A DNA stretch of 64,000 bases from the NCBI RefSeq assembly GCF_000720485.1, contig NZ_JOAX01000013.1, forward strand, positions 62,001-126,000. The letters are read 5' to 3'. The position numbers were made by a program, and so were the translations under genes. Positions 23,754-32,781 of this stretch are shown in pieces. This stretch comes from Streptomyces ochraceiscleroticus (GTDB taxonomy: Bacteria > Actinomycetota > Actinomycetes > Streptomycetales > Streptomycetaceae). Positions within the stretch are counted from its first letter, which is position 1, and each line of letters opens with the position of its first letter. The notes under the pieces are model-generated. The model was not told where the DNA came from and made no database searches. It saw only the letters and a program-made list of their open reading frames with translations.

Positions 23754-25286
23754 TCAGCGGGCGGGTTCGGACGGTGGCGCGGCCGGCTCGCCGCCGCCGT
23801 CCATCGGCAGGGCGATCGCCTCCGCGTCCGTGCCGCGCCCCGTGACGAAGTACGGCGACCGCCGCCCCCACTTGGCGCGTGCCGCGGCCACCAGCCCGGA
23901 CGCCACGATCAGTACGGGAACGAGCAGCATGAACCAGCCGTTGTCCGGCCGCGCCTCGAAGTGGTCGCTCATCGTCACGTAATGGACCGCGAGATAGCCG
24001 CCGAGCCCGAAGAGGACCAGTCCGCTGAGCGCGGGGATCACCACGCCGGTGAGCGCGGCGCGGGCTCCGGCGCGCAGATCGGCGCGGAAGCGCAGCGCGC
24101 AGGCCAGGGCGGTCAGGCCGTAGTAGAGGGAGACGACCAGGCCGATCGAGTTGACCGCGGCGAGGATCATCTCGTTCAGCTGGGGGATGCCGAGGGCCAG
24201 TACGGCGACGGCCGCGGCGATGGCCATGATGACCACCGTACCGACGGCGGGCGTGTCGAATCGGGGGCTGACCCGCGTCCACATGGTGCCGAGGGTGCGG
24301 TCGCGGCCCATGGCGAGCGTGGCCCGGGCCGTGGGGATGACGGCGGCCTGCAGGGAGGCGAAGGCGGAGCACATCAGGGCGGCCAGCGGCAGGGACGCCC
24401 ACGGCTCGGGGGCGAGGCGCGCGCCCAGGAAGGTGAGCGCCTGCGGGCCGTTGCGCACCAGTTCCCCGTTGCCCATCACGCGCTGGAAGGAGATGGCGGC
24501 GAAGACGAACAGCGCCAGCATCACGGTGAGAGCGATGAGCCCGCCGCGCGCGGCGTCCCCGGCGCTCTTCGTCTCCTCGTTCACGGTGAACGCCGCGTCC
24601 CAGCCCCAGTAGATGAAGACCGCGAGGATCAGACCCTGGACGAGTGAGGTCGTCGAGCCCATCTCGAACGGGTTGAGCCAGGAGAAGGAGAAGGGCTGGT
24701 CGCCGACGGCCAGGCCCCAGGCGCAGAAGGCGAGCAGCACGGCGTACTCGAAGACCAGCAGCCAGAGTTGGAGGCGGGTGGCGGAGCGGACGCCGGTGAC
24801 CGCGGTGACGGTCACGGCCACCAGCGCGACGAGGCCGATGACCGTGCTGGTCGCGGTGGAGTTCGGGTCCAGCGGGAGGCCGAACGCGGTCCGTGCGCCC
24901 AGCTTGTTGAGGAACTGCAGGATCACCGAGCCGGTGACGGCGCCGGTGTACGCCATGAAGACGACGTTGCCGACCAGCACCACCCAGCCGGTGAGGAAGC
25001 CCGGCCAGGGGCCGATGGAGCGGCCCACCCAGGTGTAGCCGTTGCCGCAGTTGGGCTCGGAGCGGTTGAGGCGGGAGTACGCGAGGGCGATGCCGAGGAT
25101 CGGCAGGAACGCCAGTACCAGCAGGGCGGGCGTCCGGCGGCCCGCGTACACCGCGAGGGTGCCCATTCCGATGCCGATGCTGGTGGTCGCCGCGGTGCTG
25201 GAGGCGGCGATGGCCACGCCGTCCTTGACGCCGAGCGAGCGGCGCATACGGGTGCCCGGCGGAGCGGGCGGCACTGCTGGGGGCAT
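23754..25286 (-). CDS. APC-family amino acid permease
   Basis: This 510-residue integral membrane protein has about 12 hydrophobic segments. Segment 1 contains TSIGIGMGTLAVYAG, followed by NCGNGYTWVGRSIGPWPGFLTGW and a central FIYWGWDAAFTVNEETKSAGDAARGG, all typical of APC transporters for amino acids or amines. ATG 25286 is preceded by AGGAGC at good spacing; the frame opens further upstream without support. It forms a likely operon with the YtcJ-type amidohydrolase 48 bases downstream and is divergent from a TetR regulator. Confidence 0.87.
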   Translation of the reverse strand: MPPAVPPAPPGTRMRRSLGVKDGVAIAASSTAATTSIGIGMGTLAVYAGRRTPALLVLAFLPILGIALAYSRLNRSEPNCGNGYTWVGRSIGPWPGFLTGWVVLVGNVVFMAYTGAVTGSVILQFLNKLGARTAFGLPLDPNSTATSTVIGLVALVAVTVTAVTGVRSATRLQLWLLVFEYAVLLAFCAWGLAVGDQPFSFSWLNPFEMGSTTSLVQGLILAVFIYWGWDAAFTVNEETKSAGDAARGGLIALTVMLALFVFAAISFQRVMGNGELVRNGPQALTFLGARLAPEPWASLPLAALMCSAFASLQAAVIPTARATLAMGRDRTLGTMWTRVSPRFDTPAVGTVVIMAIAAAVAVLALGIPQLNEMILAAVNSIGLVVSLYYGLTALACALRFRADLRAGARAALTGVVIPALSGLVLFGLGGYLAVHYVTMSDHFEARPDNGWFMLLVPVLIVASGLVAAARAKWGRRSPYFVTGRGTDAEAIALPMDGGGEPAAPPSEPAR

Positions 25287-25367
25287 GGGGCACGCTCCTG
25301 GAACGGGGGAGGAGGGGCGCCGTGGCGGACCGGCGTGCGCCGATGAAACCGCCGCCTCCAGCGCTAT

Positions 25368-25382
25368 GTCAATGGTGTTGAC
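25368..25382. promoter_or_regulatory. Candidate TetR operator GTCAA-TGGTG-TTGAC
   Basis: This perfect 5-5-5 inverted repeat sits between the divergent permease (start 82 bases away) and TetR gene (start 95 bases away). The adjacent TetR protein is the obvious candidate to bind it. Confidence 0.5.
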
Positions 25383-25476
25383 GTAAGGTGGTGATTGACT
25401 GGCCCGGGCGCCGGCGGCCGGGCCGCGCCCCCGGGCGCCACCCGACCGCCCGGAACCGACGACCGAAGGGCCGACC

Positions 25477-26178
25477 GTGGCACCACCCGACCGCGTCACC
25501 GCGGAACGCAGGCGACGCCGCCCCACCAAGAGCGGCGTGGTCCTGTCGGCGGAGCTGATCCTCGATGCGGCGCTGGAACTCCTCGACGAGCACGGCGCCG
25601 AGGCCCTCACCATCCGCCGGCTCGGCACCGCGCTCGGCGCCGACCCCAGTGCGGTCTACCGCTACTACCGCGGTGCCGAGGATCTGCTGCTCGCCCTGGG
25701 CGACCGCCTCATCGGCGAGGCGCTCGACGGCTTCCGGCCCGAGGACCACGACGACTGGGCGGCGGCGCTGCGGGACTTCGGACTGCGCGCCTACCGCGCG
25801 GCGCTGCGTCACCCGCGCGTCGCCGTCCTCAGCTCCTACCGCGTCACCCGTCGCCCCCACGAACAGCGCGCCGTGGAGACGGGCGTCGGCCTGCTGCGCC
25901 GGGCCGGCTTCGACGACGCCACCGCCGTGCGCCACTACCACGCCTTCGTCGACACCGTCCTCGGCCACGCGGCCCTGGACGCCGCGGTACTCCGCCTCCC
26001 CGCCGACCAGCGGGCCGGCGACGAACAGGCGTGGAGCGAGGCGTACGCGCAGCTGCCCGCCGACGACTTCCCGCACCTGAATGCGGTCCGGGACCACCTG
26101 CCGACGATGGCGGGCCCGGCCGTGGAACACGCGCTTGATCTGCTGCTGGCGGCGTTGCGGGCACAGGCCCCGGCCTAG
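25477..26178 (+). CDS. TetR-family transcriptional regulator
   Basis: This 233-residue regulator has a basic N-terminal arm (AERRRRRPTKSG), the TetR helix-turn-helix (ILDAALELLDEHGAEALTIRRLGTALGADPSAVYRYYRGAEDLLLALG) and a helical ligand domain with the RVTRRPHEQRAVETGVGLLRRAGF segment of the TetR_C group that includes TetR itself. GTG 25477 is preceded by GAAGGG. It is divergent from the permease-amidohydrolase operon and likely represses it through the inverted repeat at 25368-25382. Confidence 0.87.
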   Translation: MAPPDRVTAERRRRRPTKSGVVLSAELILDAALELLDEHGAEALTIRRLGTALGADPSAVYRYYRGAEDLLLALGDRLIGEALDGFRPEDHDDWAAALRDFGLRAYRAALRHPRVAVLSSYRVTRRPHEQRAVETGVGLLRRAGFDDATAVRHYHAFVDTVLGHAALDAAVLRLPADQRAGDEQAWSEAYAQLPADDFPHLNAVRDHLPTMAGPAVEHALDLLLAALRAQAPA

Positions 26179-26190
26179 CGGGCCAACGAT

Positions 26191-27171
26191 CTAGCGGTTC
26201 AGCGCGGTGCGCAGCGCGGCGTGCGCCGCCTCGTTCGCCTCGGCGGCCGCGGGCAGTTGGCCCGGCATCCCGAAGAACCCGTGGAAGACCCCGTCGTAGC
26301 GCCGGACGTCCACCGCGACGCCGGCCTCCCGCAGCCGGCGGCCGTACGCCTCGCCCTCGTCGCGCAGCGGGTCGTACTCCGCGGTCAGGATGTGGGCCGG
26401 CGGCAGTCCGGAGAGGTCGGCCGCGGCGAGCGGCGAGGCGTAGGGGTGCACGTCGGTGCAGGGGTGCACATCGCCGTCACCGTTGCCGTCGCCGTCCGCG
26501 CCGAGGTACTGCTCCCAGTACCAGCGCAGATGGTCGGCGGTGACGAAGTAACCCCGGGCGTTCTGCCGGTAGGAGGGGGTGTTCCGGGCGGGGTCGAGCA
26601 TCGGGTAGATCAGCAGTTGGAAGACCGGCATCGGGCCGCCCTGGTCCCGGGCCATCAGGGGGAGTACCGCGGCGAGGTTGCCCCCGGCGCTGTCGCCGGC
26701 CACCGCGACGCGGGCCGGGTCGCCGCCCTCCTCGGCGGCGTGCGCGGCGGCCCAGCACAGGACCGCGTAGGCGTCCTCGGCGGCGGCGGGGAACCGGTGC
26801 TCGGGCGCCCGCCGGTAGTCGACGGAGACGACGAGCGCGCCCGTCGCGTTGGCCAGGTCCCGGCAGATGCCGTCGTGCGAGTCCAGGTCGCAGATCACGA
26901 AGCCGCCGCCGTGGCAGAACACCACCACGGGCAGCCCTCCGTCGGCGCCCTCGCGCGGCCAGTACAGCCGTACCGGCACCTCGGGGGCACCGGCGGGCCC
27001 CGGCACTCGCCGGTCCTCGACCCGGGCCACCGGCACCGGGACCGCCGCGCGGGCCGGCTGCGCCGCGAGGATCCGGCGCGCCTCGGCCGCGTCGAGGACC
27101 TCCGTGCCCAGCCGCGGGAAGTGCGCCTCGGTCAGCTCGATGATGGTTTTCGCCACGGGATCCAACGGCAT
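26191..27171 (-). CDS. Alpha/beta hydrolase, hormone-sensitive-lipase family
   Basis: This 326-residue esterase/lipase shows the oxyanion-hole HGGGF motif, the nucleophile elbow GDSAGGNLAA, an aspartate in EYDPLRDEGEAYG and the catalytic histidine in YDGVFHGFFG: a full HSL-family triad. Such enzymes hydrolyse short acyl esters. A short Gly/Asp repeat (ADGDGNGDGDVHP) is inserted before the active-site Asp. ATG 27171 has GAGG upstream; GTG 27183 is an alternative. It converges with the TetR gene, 12 bases apart, and shows no obvious functional partner. Confidence 0.87.
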   Translation of the reverse strand: MPLDPVAKTIIELTEAHFPRLGTEVLDAAEARRILAAQPARAAVPVPVARVEDRRVPGPAGAPEVPVRLYWPREGADGGLPVVVFCHGGGFVICDLDSHDGICRDLANATGALVVSVDYRRAPEHRFPAAAEDAYAVLCWAAAHAAEEGGDPARVAVAGDSAGGNLAAVLPLMARDQGGPMPVFQLLIYPMLDPARNTPSYRQNARGYFVTADHLRWYWEQYLGADGDGNGDGDVHPCTDVHPYASPLAAADLSGLPPAHILTAEYDPLRDEGEAYGRRLREAGVAVDVRRYDGVFHGFFGMPGQLPAAAEANEAAHAALRTALNR

Positions 27172-27356
27172 GCGCGGTCTCACCTCGTCGTCACGTCTCT
27201 GCCGACCTGCCTCGCACCAGTATTGCCCATCGATAGTCCTAATCGAAATACTCCCGGCCGTGGGCGGTGGAAATCGGTGGCGCCCCGTGAGGTGAGCCGT
27301 TACCTTCCGCCCGAGCGCAGTGCGCTGCGAGACACGACCACGAGGGGGAGCCGGGC

Positions 27357-28076
27357 ATGGAGACCGAGAGCTTGCGGACGGACCGTCTTGGCGTACTGCT
27401 CGACCAGTTCGACCAGGCCAGGGAGATGGCCCAGGTGCGGCTCACGGGGCTCGGCGACGAGGAGTACCTCTGGGAGCCGGTGCCCGGCTGCTGGTCGATC
27501 CGGCGCCGGTGCGAGGCGGTGACGCCCAGGGCGTTCGGACCGGGCGAGTGGGTGCTCGACCGGGGCGCCCCGGACATTCCGGCGAGCGAGTACGCCGAGG
27601 TGGCCCGGCAGGCCGCCGGAGGCATGACCGTCGACAAGATCGCCGAGGACTGGAGCGTGAGCGTCGAGCGGGTCGAGCAGGTCCTGGCCCACACCGGTAC
27701 GCCGGAGCCCGACGTCACACCGGTCACGACCATCGCGTGGCGGCTCGCGCACCTGCACTTCGAGTTCGCGGGCCGATGGGAGTGGACCTTCGGCGAACGG
27801 CGGCGGGAGCCGAAGCTGCTCGTCGACTTCACCCCCTCCGCCGACCTGGCACTCGAGCGGTTCTGGGCGTCGGTCGACCGCTGGCGCGACAGCATCGCCA
27901 CCGTCACCGACGAGCAGCTCGACACCGTCGGCTTCTCGCAGTACCCGCACGGCTCCGACCCCGACGACCCGTTCATCGGCGTGCTGGCGGGCGGCAACCT
28001 CGAACTGATCCACCACATGGCCGAGATCGCGCTGCTCCGCGACCTGTGGCGGGCGCGCTTCACCACATCCGGGTAG
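27357..28076 (+). CDS. DinB-fold protein with an inserted helix-turn-helix-like segment
   Basis: This 239-residue protein starts with the DinB four-helix pattern (LGVLLDQFDQAREMAQVRLTGL, then PVPGCWSIRRR) and resumes it from VTTIAWRLAHLHFEFAGRWEWTFGE to the end (HHMAEIALLRDLWRARF). The DinB fold carries metal-dependent thiol transferases such as mycothiol-dependent enzymes; the histidines in WRLAHLHFE and IHHMAE could be metal ligands. Between the halves lies an insertion of about 50 residues, with MTVDKIAEDWSVSVERVEQVLA resembling a small HTH. The ATG follows AGGGGGAGCCGGGC. Function unknown. Confidence 0.7.
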   Translation: METESLRTDRLGVLLDQFDQAREMAQVRLTGLGDEEYLWEPVPGCWSIRRRCEAVTPRAFGPGEWVLDRGAPDIPASEYAEVARQAAGGMTVDKIAEDWSVSVERVEQVLAHTGTPEPDVTPVTTIAWRLAHLHFEFAGRWEWTFGERRREPKLLVDFTPSADLALERFWASVDRWRDSIATVTDEQLDTVGFSQYPHGSDPDDPFIGVLAGGNLELIHHMAEIALLRDLWRARFTTSG

Positions 28077-28090
28077 GGCCGCGCGGGCGC

Positions 28091-28699
28091 TCAGTCGTGT
28101 TTCTGTTCCGCGGCGCGCACCTTCGCGGCCACCTCGTCCAGGTCCCGCAGCGCCGACTCGGCGAACTCCCGCTCCGCCGCGTAGTACTTCTCCGACCAGC
28201 GCAGGACCAGTTCGGTGTACGCCCAGGAGGGCTCCTTCGTCGAGCCCTCGGCCGTGGCGCGGGCACGGCGGGTCATCTTCTCCGCGTACGCGCGGTGCTG
28301 TTCGAGGACGGCGCGCAGCTCGTCGGGCTCGGTCAGGTGGCCGAGCCACAGCCGCAGCATGACGCCGTGCTTGAGGACCGGCGGCTCGACCGGCGCCTCG
28401 CTGACCCACCGCGCCGCCGCCTCCTTGCCGCTCGGAGTGATGCTGTACATCCGCTTGCCACGCACGCCGTCGTCCTGGATCACCGTCCGCGACGTGACGT
28501 AACCGTGCTTCTCCAGTCGCTTGAGCTCGCCGTAGACCTGGCTGGCCGACGGGCTCCAGTAGAAGAAGTGCAGGCTCGAATCGGCCCATTTCTTCAGGTC
28601 GTACCCGGAAAGCTCGGACCCGAAGGAGAGCAGCCCGAGCACCGCCCAGCTCGTGGGCGGCAGTTCAGCGGGGTCGAAGGGCGCGGTCGAGTCGGTCAC
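28091..28699 (-). CDS. PadR-family regulator (paralogue of the one at 34.6 kb)
   Basis: This 202-residue PadR protein has the winged helix (SWAVLGLLSFGSELSGYDLKKWADSSL, SQVYGELKRLEKHGYVTSR, KRMYSITPSGKEA) and the Vir_act_alpha_C helical domain (EPPVLKHGVMLRLWLGHL). It is clearly homologous over its whole length to the PadR protein encoded at 34578 in the opposite direction, including the identical APVEPPVLKHGVMLRLWLGHL. The GTG start has no Shine-Dalgarno, but a TATACT -10-like box ends 7 bases upstream, suggesting a leaderless mRNA. It converges with the DinB gene. Confidence 0.82.
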   Translation of the reverse strand: MTDSTAPFDPAELPPTSWAVLGLLSFGSELSGYDLKKWADSSLHFFYWSPSASQVYGELKRLEKHGYVTSRTVIQDDGVRGKRMYSITPSGKEAAARWVSEAPVEPPVLKHGVMLRLWLGHLTEPDELRAVLEQHRAYAEKMTRRARATAEGSTKEPSWAYTELVLRWSEKYYAAEREFAESALRDLDEVAAKVRAAEQKHD

Positions 28700-29178
28700 G
28701 GGCGTGAGTATAGGACCGGACGGGTAAGGTCCTGCGCTGTTGGGGCTTCCGCCAGGTGGTTTCCTGGCCCGGTGCCTATGCGGAGGCAAGATAATTCTGT
28801 GCGGACAGCCCCCGCTGTTGCGAAACGCCGCAGAGCTGTGGTGGTCATTGCCTCGGACGTCTTCTCGTCGTTGGGAGAACGGCCGACGCGGTTGTGCCAC
28901 CGGAGCCGGGTACTGAGAGCGAGCCGACGCGGCACTGTCAGCCGGTATGCAGTCCGGCTGCGAGCACCTGATGCGGGTGTCAGTGGCAGCCGCGTGCGCC
29001 GCTCTGCCAACGTGCGCCCCATCGCGCTCTCTTGGCGCTCCTTTCGTGTAGTTCGTACGGTGAAGGCATCGTGTCACTGGAGGTGCCGGTGACCGGATGG
29101 ATGCCAGGGCGCGGCCGGAAGGGTTGAGCTCCTGGGACCTCGTCGGCCTCACGTCGCCTTGGGCGCTGAGGGGGACCG
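28700..29178. other. Divergent intergenic region before the restriction-modification gene
   Basis: I see no convincing gene in these 479 bases, which are less GC-rich than most of the window. They hold the TATACT box of the PadR gene (28707-28712, reverse strand) and the promoter of the RM gene. The loss of base bias fits a foreign boundary, but no terminal repeats or attachment sites are visible. Confidence 0.4.
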
Positions 29179-32100
29179 GTGGCAGATTCGTGGTTACAGC
29201 GACTCATTTCGGAGTATGGCGCCGAGTGCAAGGACCGCATCGGTAGAGGGGACCCGGAAGCCGCCATTCGCGGACCGGTCGAGCGGCTTCTGGTGGCGGT
29301 GGGAAAGCGGTGGCGCCTCCAGCTCCGCCTCTACCCTGAGGTACGCCGGCCGGAGTTGGGAGTGCGCCCCGACTACGCGGTGAGCGCGAGTGGCCACACC
29401 ACTGGGTATGTGGAATTGAAGCGGCCGGAGAAAGATGTCACCCCCGGTGGGCTGAAAGGGCGTGACCGGAAACAGTGGGAGCTGATGCACCAGCTACCAA
29501 ACGTCCTCTACACCAACGGCCGCTCATGGACCCTTTACCAAGGTGGGCCGGAACCCGTGCGGACCGTGCATTTTGAAGGTGACTTGGCGCGCGTGGGGCA
29601 CCGGCTGCGCGCGCGGGGGCCGGACGCTGCTGACTTCGAGGAACTGTTGCGGGATTTCCTTTTCTGGTGTCCGCAGCCGATCACCAGTGTCCGACAGCTC
29701 GTACGGTATGTGGCGCCGTTGTGTCAACTGCTACGGGAAGAAGTGGCCGAGCGACTGACGGAAGAGGAGCGGGAGTCCCGGGGGCGGCGCAGTCGCCGTC
29801 CTGGTCCCTTCACCGCCCTGGCGAAGGATTGGGAACAAGTCCTTTTCCCAGGGGCGAACGTCGGTCATTACGAACGAACCTTCGCGGACCGATATGCCCA
29901 GACTGTGACGTTTGCTCTGCTGCTGGCCAGAGTTGAAGATATCCCGGTTTCGGGTCGCACACTCCACGAAGTGGGGAGGCAACTAGGTGCAGACCATACG
30001 GTCATGGGCCGGGCGCTGCAGATTCTAACGGACGATGTCGGTGAACGATTCGCTCACTGCCTCAACATGCTGGTGCGTATCGTCGGGGTGGTGAATTGGA
30101 GTCCTATTCGGGAACGCGAACCGAACGCCCACGTCGATCTCTATGAGCACTTCCTCCAGGCATACGATCGTGACCTGCGTCGACGATCCGGTACTTACTA
30201 CACGCCCAAGCCGCTCGTGGAGCACATGACGAGACTTGCGGACGAGGTGCTGAGGACGAATCTGCACTGCCCAGAAGGCTTTGCCGACGATCGGGTCACT
30301 ATTGTCGATCCCGCGATGGGCACTGGCACCTTCCTCAGCGAGATCATCGATCTGGTGGCTGACCGGCGGGCGCTACGTGGTGACGGGTTCCGGGGAGAGG
30401 CTATCGAGCAACTCGCGCGTCGACTGATCGGCTTTGAGCGACAAATGGGCGCGTACGCCGTTGCGCAAATGCGCATCACTCAGACTCTGAGAAAGCAGGA
30501 CACCCACGTCAGGCTCAAGGACCTGCGGCTTCACCTCACCGATACGCTCGCCGACCCTTGGCAGAAGGGGGCGGTTCTCGACCTGGGAGCGGCGTACGCG
30601 CCACTGGTGTCCAACAGCGCCGCGGCCGATGAGATCAAGCGGGAGTGGCCGGTAACCGTGATCATCGGCAATCCACCTGACCGAGAGAAAGCGGAAGGCG
30701 ACGGAGGGTGGATCGAGAAGGGCTCGCCGGGACGTGGACGACCGCTGCTCGACAGCTTCCGGATCGGTGGCAGCAATGGGACGCACGAGCACAAGCTCAA
30801 GAACCTCTACGTCTACTTCTGGCGCTGGGCCACGTACAAAGTGTTCGAACAACACGAGCCCGAACACCAGCAGGGCATCGTGTGCTTCGTCACCACGGCA
30901 GGTTTCCTGCGTGGGCCCGGTTTCAAGGGTATGCGGGAATACCTTCGACGTATGTGCTCCGATGGCTGGATCATCGATTTGAGTCCGGAAGGAATCCAAC
31001 CGCCGGCCCATACCCGTATCTTCCCACCCGTACAGCAACAACTGGCGATCGCGTTGTTCGTGCGAAGTCCGGGAGCGGGTGCTGACCAACCGGCGATGAT
31101 CCGCTACACCGCACTCAATGGCCACCGTGAGGACAAATACCGGAAGCTGGCGGCTCTGAGTATGTGCAGCGAGGACTGGGCCACGGTACGCAGTGATTGG
31201 CAGTCCCCCTTCACGCCGGAGGCGCGGACGGACTGGGACGAATTTCCGGCGCTGGGGGAAATTTTTCCTTGGACGAAGCCAGGGGTGCAAGCCAATCGCA
31301 CCTGGGTGTGCGGTCCGGACAAGGAGAAGCTGGGCGAGCGGTGGCAACGTCTGCTGGCGGAGCCGGAGGAAGCGGCGCAGCGCGTCTTGTTCAAAGAGAC
31401 GCGCGATCGCAGTCTGGACAGCGCTGTGGAGTCCCTGCCCGGTTTTCCGCAGCGACCACGACCCATCCGAGAGGAGACCGGGGAGTGCCCGGAGCCCGTC
31501 AGAGTGGCTTACCGTGCTTTCGACCGGCAGTGGATCATCCCGGACAACCGGTTGCTGGACACGCCACGCCCCGATTTATGGGAAGCTGCAATTCCGGACC
31601 AACTGTATGTCGTCGAACAGCACTCACAACCGATCAAATCCGGACCGGCGTTGGTATTCTCATCGCTCCTTCCGGACAAGCATTGCTTCAATAGCAGAGG
31701 CGGCCGCGTACTACCCCTCCGGCACGCGGATGGCTCGCCCAACGTCGCACCTGGACTCCTGCAACACCTTGCCAATTCCTTCGGCGGCTTGCCGGTCACG
31801 GCCGACGCTCTCGTCGCCTACGTCGCTGCGCTCACCGCGCACCCCGCTTTCACCCACCATTTCGTCGACGAACTCAACACTCCGGGTATACGTGCGCCGC
31901 TCACAGCTGACCGCGCTCTGTGGCAGGAGGCCGTGGCGCTGGGCAGAAGAGTGATCTGGGCCGCGACATTCGGGGAGCGGTGCGCCGATGAGTCGGACGG
32001 TCGGCCGGTGGGCGGGGATGCCATGTGGTCGTCCGCCGAACCGCGCATCGAGTATGCGGTACCGGTGGGCCGGGATCAGTTACCGACCCGCGTGGAGTAC

Positions 32101-32616
32101 GACGCCTCGGGCCAGAAGCTGCGCATCGGCTCGGGTGTGTTCACCTCTGTGACCGAGCGCATGCGCTCCTACGAGGTAGGCGGGCACAACGTCCTCGACA
32201 GATGGCTGAGCCGGCGAAACGGCCGGTCGGCCGGGCGCAGGGGCAGCCCTCTCGACGACATCCGGGCCACAGAATGGCGGCCGACGTGGAGTCACGAGTT
32301 GCAGGAGATACTGGCGGCGCTGCGACACCTGACGCAGCTCGAGCCTGCGCAGGCCCAGCTGCTGGAACGGGTCCTGAACGGCCCGCTCATCACTGTTCAG
32401 GAACTGCGTCGGCGCAGGATTCTTGCGGTGCCGCCCCAGGCGGCTAAGACCCGGCCCCTGCCGTGTCCCGCAGACATGCTTCCTGGGCTCGAAGGCATCG
32501 ACGTCCAGACACGGCATGCCGTACAGCCGATAGAAGTGCGGCCGGACGCAGGAGGGACCGGTACCACGCCCAGGCGCCAACGTCAGAAAGGACGTCATCC
32601 TGGCCAGAAGCCGTGA
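29179..32616 (+). CDS. Type ISP-like restriction-modification enzyme, helicase-less, with an altered NPPD motif
   Basis: This 1145-residue single-chain enzyme has an N-terminal PD-(D/E)xK nuclease (Asp65, then Glu79-Leu-Lys81 in GYVELKRP), a helical connector, an N6-adenine methyltransferase with SAM motif I DPAMGTGTFL (from Asp377) and catalytic motif IV, then a C-terminal target-recognition part. The methyltransferase signature NPP(Y/F) here reads NPPD (residues 498-501), an unusual change at the base-stacking aromatic. The SF2 helicase of LlaGI-type enzymes is absent, making it closer to Actinobacterial type ISP/IIG proteins. Base composition is lower in GC than its neighbours, a sign of transfer. 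The GTG start has GAGGGGGAC upstream. No separate S or R gene is present. Confidence 0.72.
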   Translation: MADSWLQRLISEYGAECKDRIGRGDPEAAIRGPVERLLVAVGKRWRLQLRLYPEVRRPELGVRPDYAVSASGHTTGYVELKRPEKDVTPGGLKGRDRKQWELMHQLPNVLYTNGRSWTLYQGGPEPVRTVHFEGDLARVGHRLRARGPDAADFEELLRDFLFWCPQPITSVRQLVRYVAPLCQLLREEVAERLTEEERESRGRRSRRPGPFTALAKDWEQVLFPGANVGHYERTFADRYAQTVTFALLLARVEDIPVSGRTLHEVGRQLGADHTVMGRALQILTDDVGERFAHCLNMLVRIVGVVNWSPIREREPNAHVDLYEHFLQAYDRDLRRRSGTYYTPKPLVEHMTRLADEVLRTNLHCPEGFADDRVTIVDPAMGTGTFLSEIIDLVADRRALRGDGFRGEAIEQLARRLIGFERQMGAYAVAQMRITQTLRKQDTHVRLKDLRLHLTDTLADPWQKGAVLDLGAAYAPLVSNSAAADEIKREWPVTVIIGNPPDREKAEGDGGWIEKGSPGRGRPLLDSFRIGGSNGTHEHKLKNLYVYFWRWATYKVFEQHEPEHQQGIVCFVTTAGFLRGPGFKGMREYLRRMCSDGWIIDLSPEGIQPPAHTRIFPPVQQQLAIALFVRSPGAGADQPAMIRYTALNGHREDKYRKLAALSMCSEDWATVRSDWQSPFTPEARTDWDEFPALGEIFPWTKPGVQANRTWVCGPDKEKLGERWQRLLAEPEEAAQRVLFKETRDRSLDSAVESLPGFPQRPRPIREETGECPEPVRVAYRAFDRQWIIPDNRLLDTPRPDLWEAAIPDQLYVVEQHSQPIKSGPALVFSSLLPDKHCFNSRGGRVLPLRHADGSPNVAPGLLQHLANSFGGLPVTADALVAYVAALTAHPAFTHHFVDELNTPGIRAPLTADRALWQEAVALGRRVIWAATFGERCADESDGRPVGGDAMWSSAEPRIEYAVPVGRDQLPTRVEYDASGQKLRIGSGVFTSVTERMRSYEVGGHNVLDRWLSRRNGRSAGRRGSPLDDIRATEWRPTWSHELQEILAALRHLTQLEPAQAQLLERVLNGPLITVQELRRRRILAVPPQAAKTRPLPCPADMLPGLEGIDVQTRHAVQPIEVRPDAGGTGTTPRRQRQKGRHPGQKP

Positions 32617-32696
32617 CGACCATCATTGGAGCAGGGCGGTTCGGCCGCGTCCCACGCGCCAGGTCGGCCGGACTGGGAAAGGAGCCCCCGCCGTGA
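32613..32696 (+). pseudogene. Possible remnant of a Rossmann-fold NADP oxidoreductase
   Basis: A GTG overlapping the RM stop by 4 bases opens 27 codons reading VTTIIGAGRFGR and then losing similarity before a stop. The start resembles the first strand and dinucleotide loop (GAGxxG) of F420/NADP-dependent oxidoreductases. No continuation is seen in other frames. It may be a decayed gene end left at an insertion boundary, or chance. Confidence 0.25.
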
Positions 32697-32781
32697 GGGC
32701 CGGCAAGGTGGTGCATCTGATGCGGCGGGCGGGTGCATCGTCTGCGTCACATAGAGGGTGCAGTCGAGCGGCTGGGGCTAG

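Noticed and set aside
28696..29152. Long upstream extension of the PadR reading frame
   Set aside because: The extra N-terminal residues are Arg/Pro-rich and unrelated to PadR. The TATACT box and leaderless GTG at 28699 explain the gene start better.
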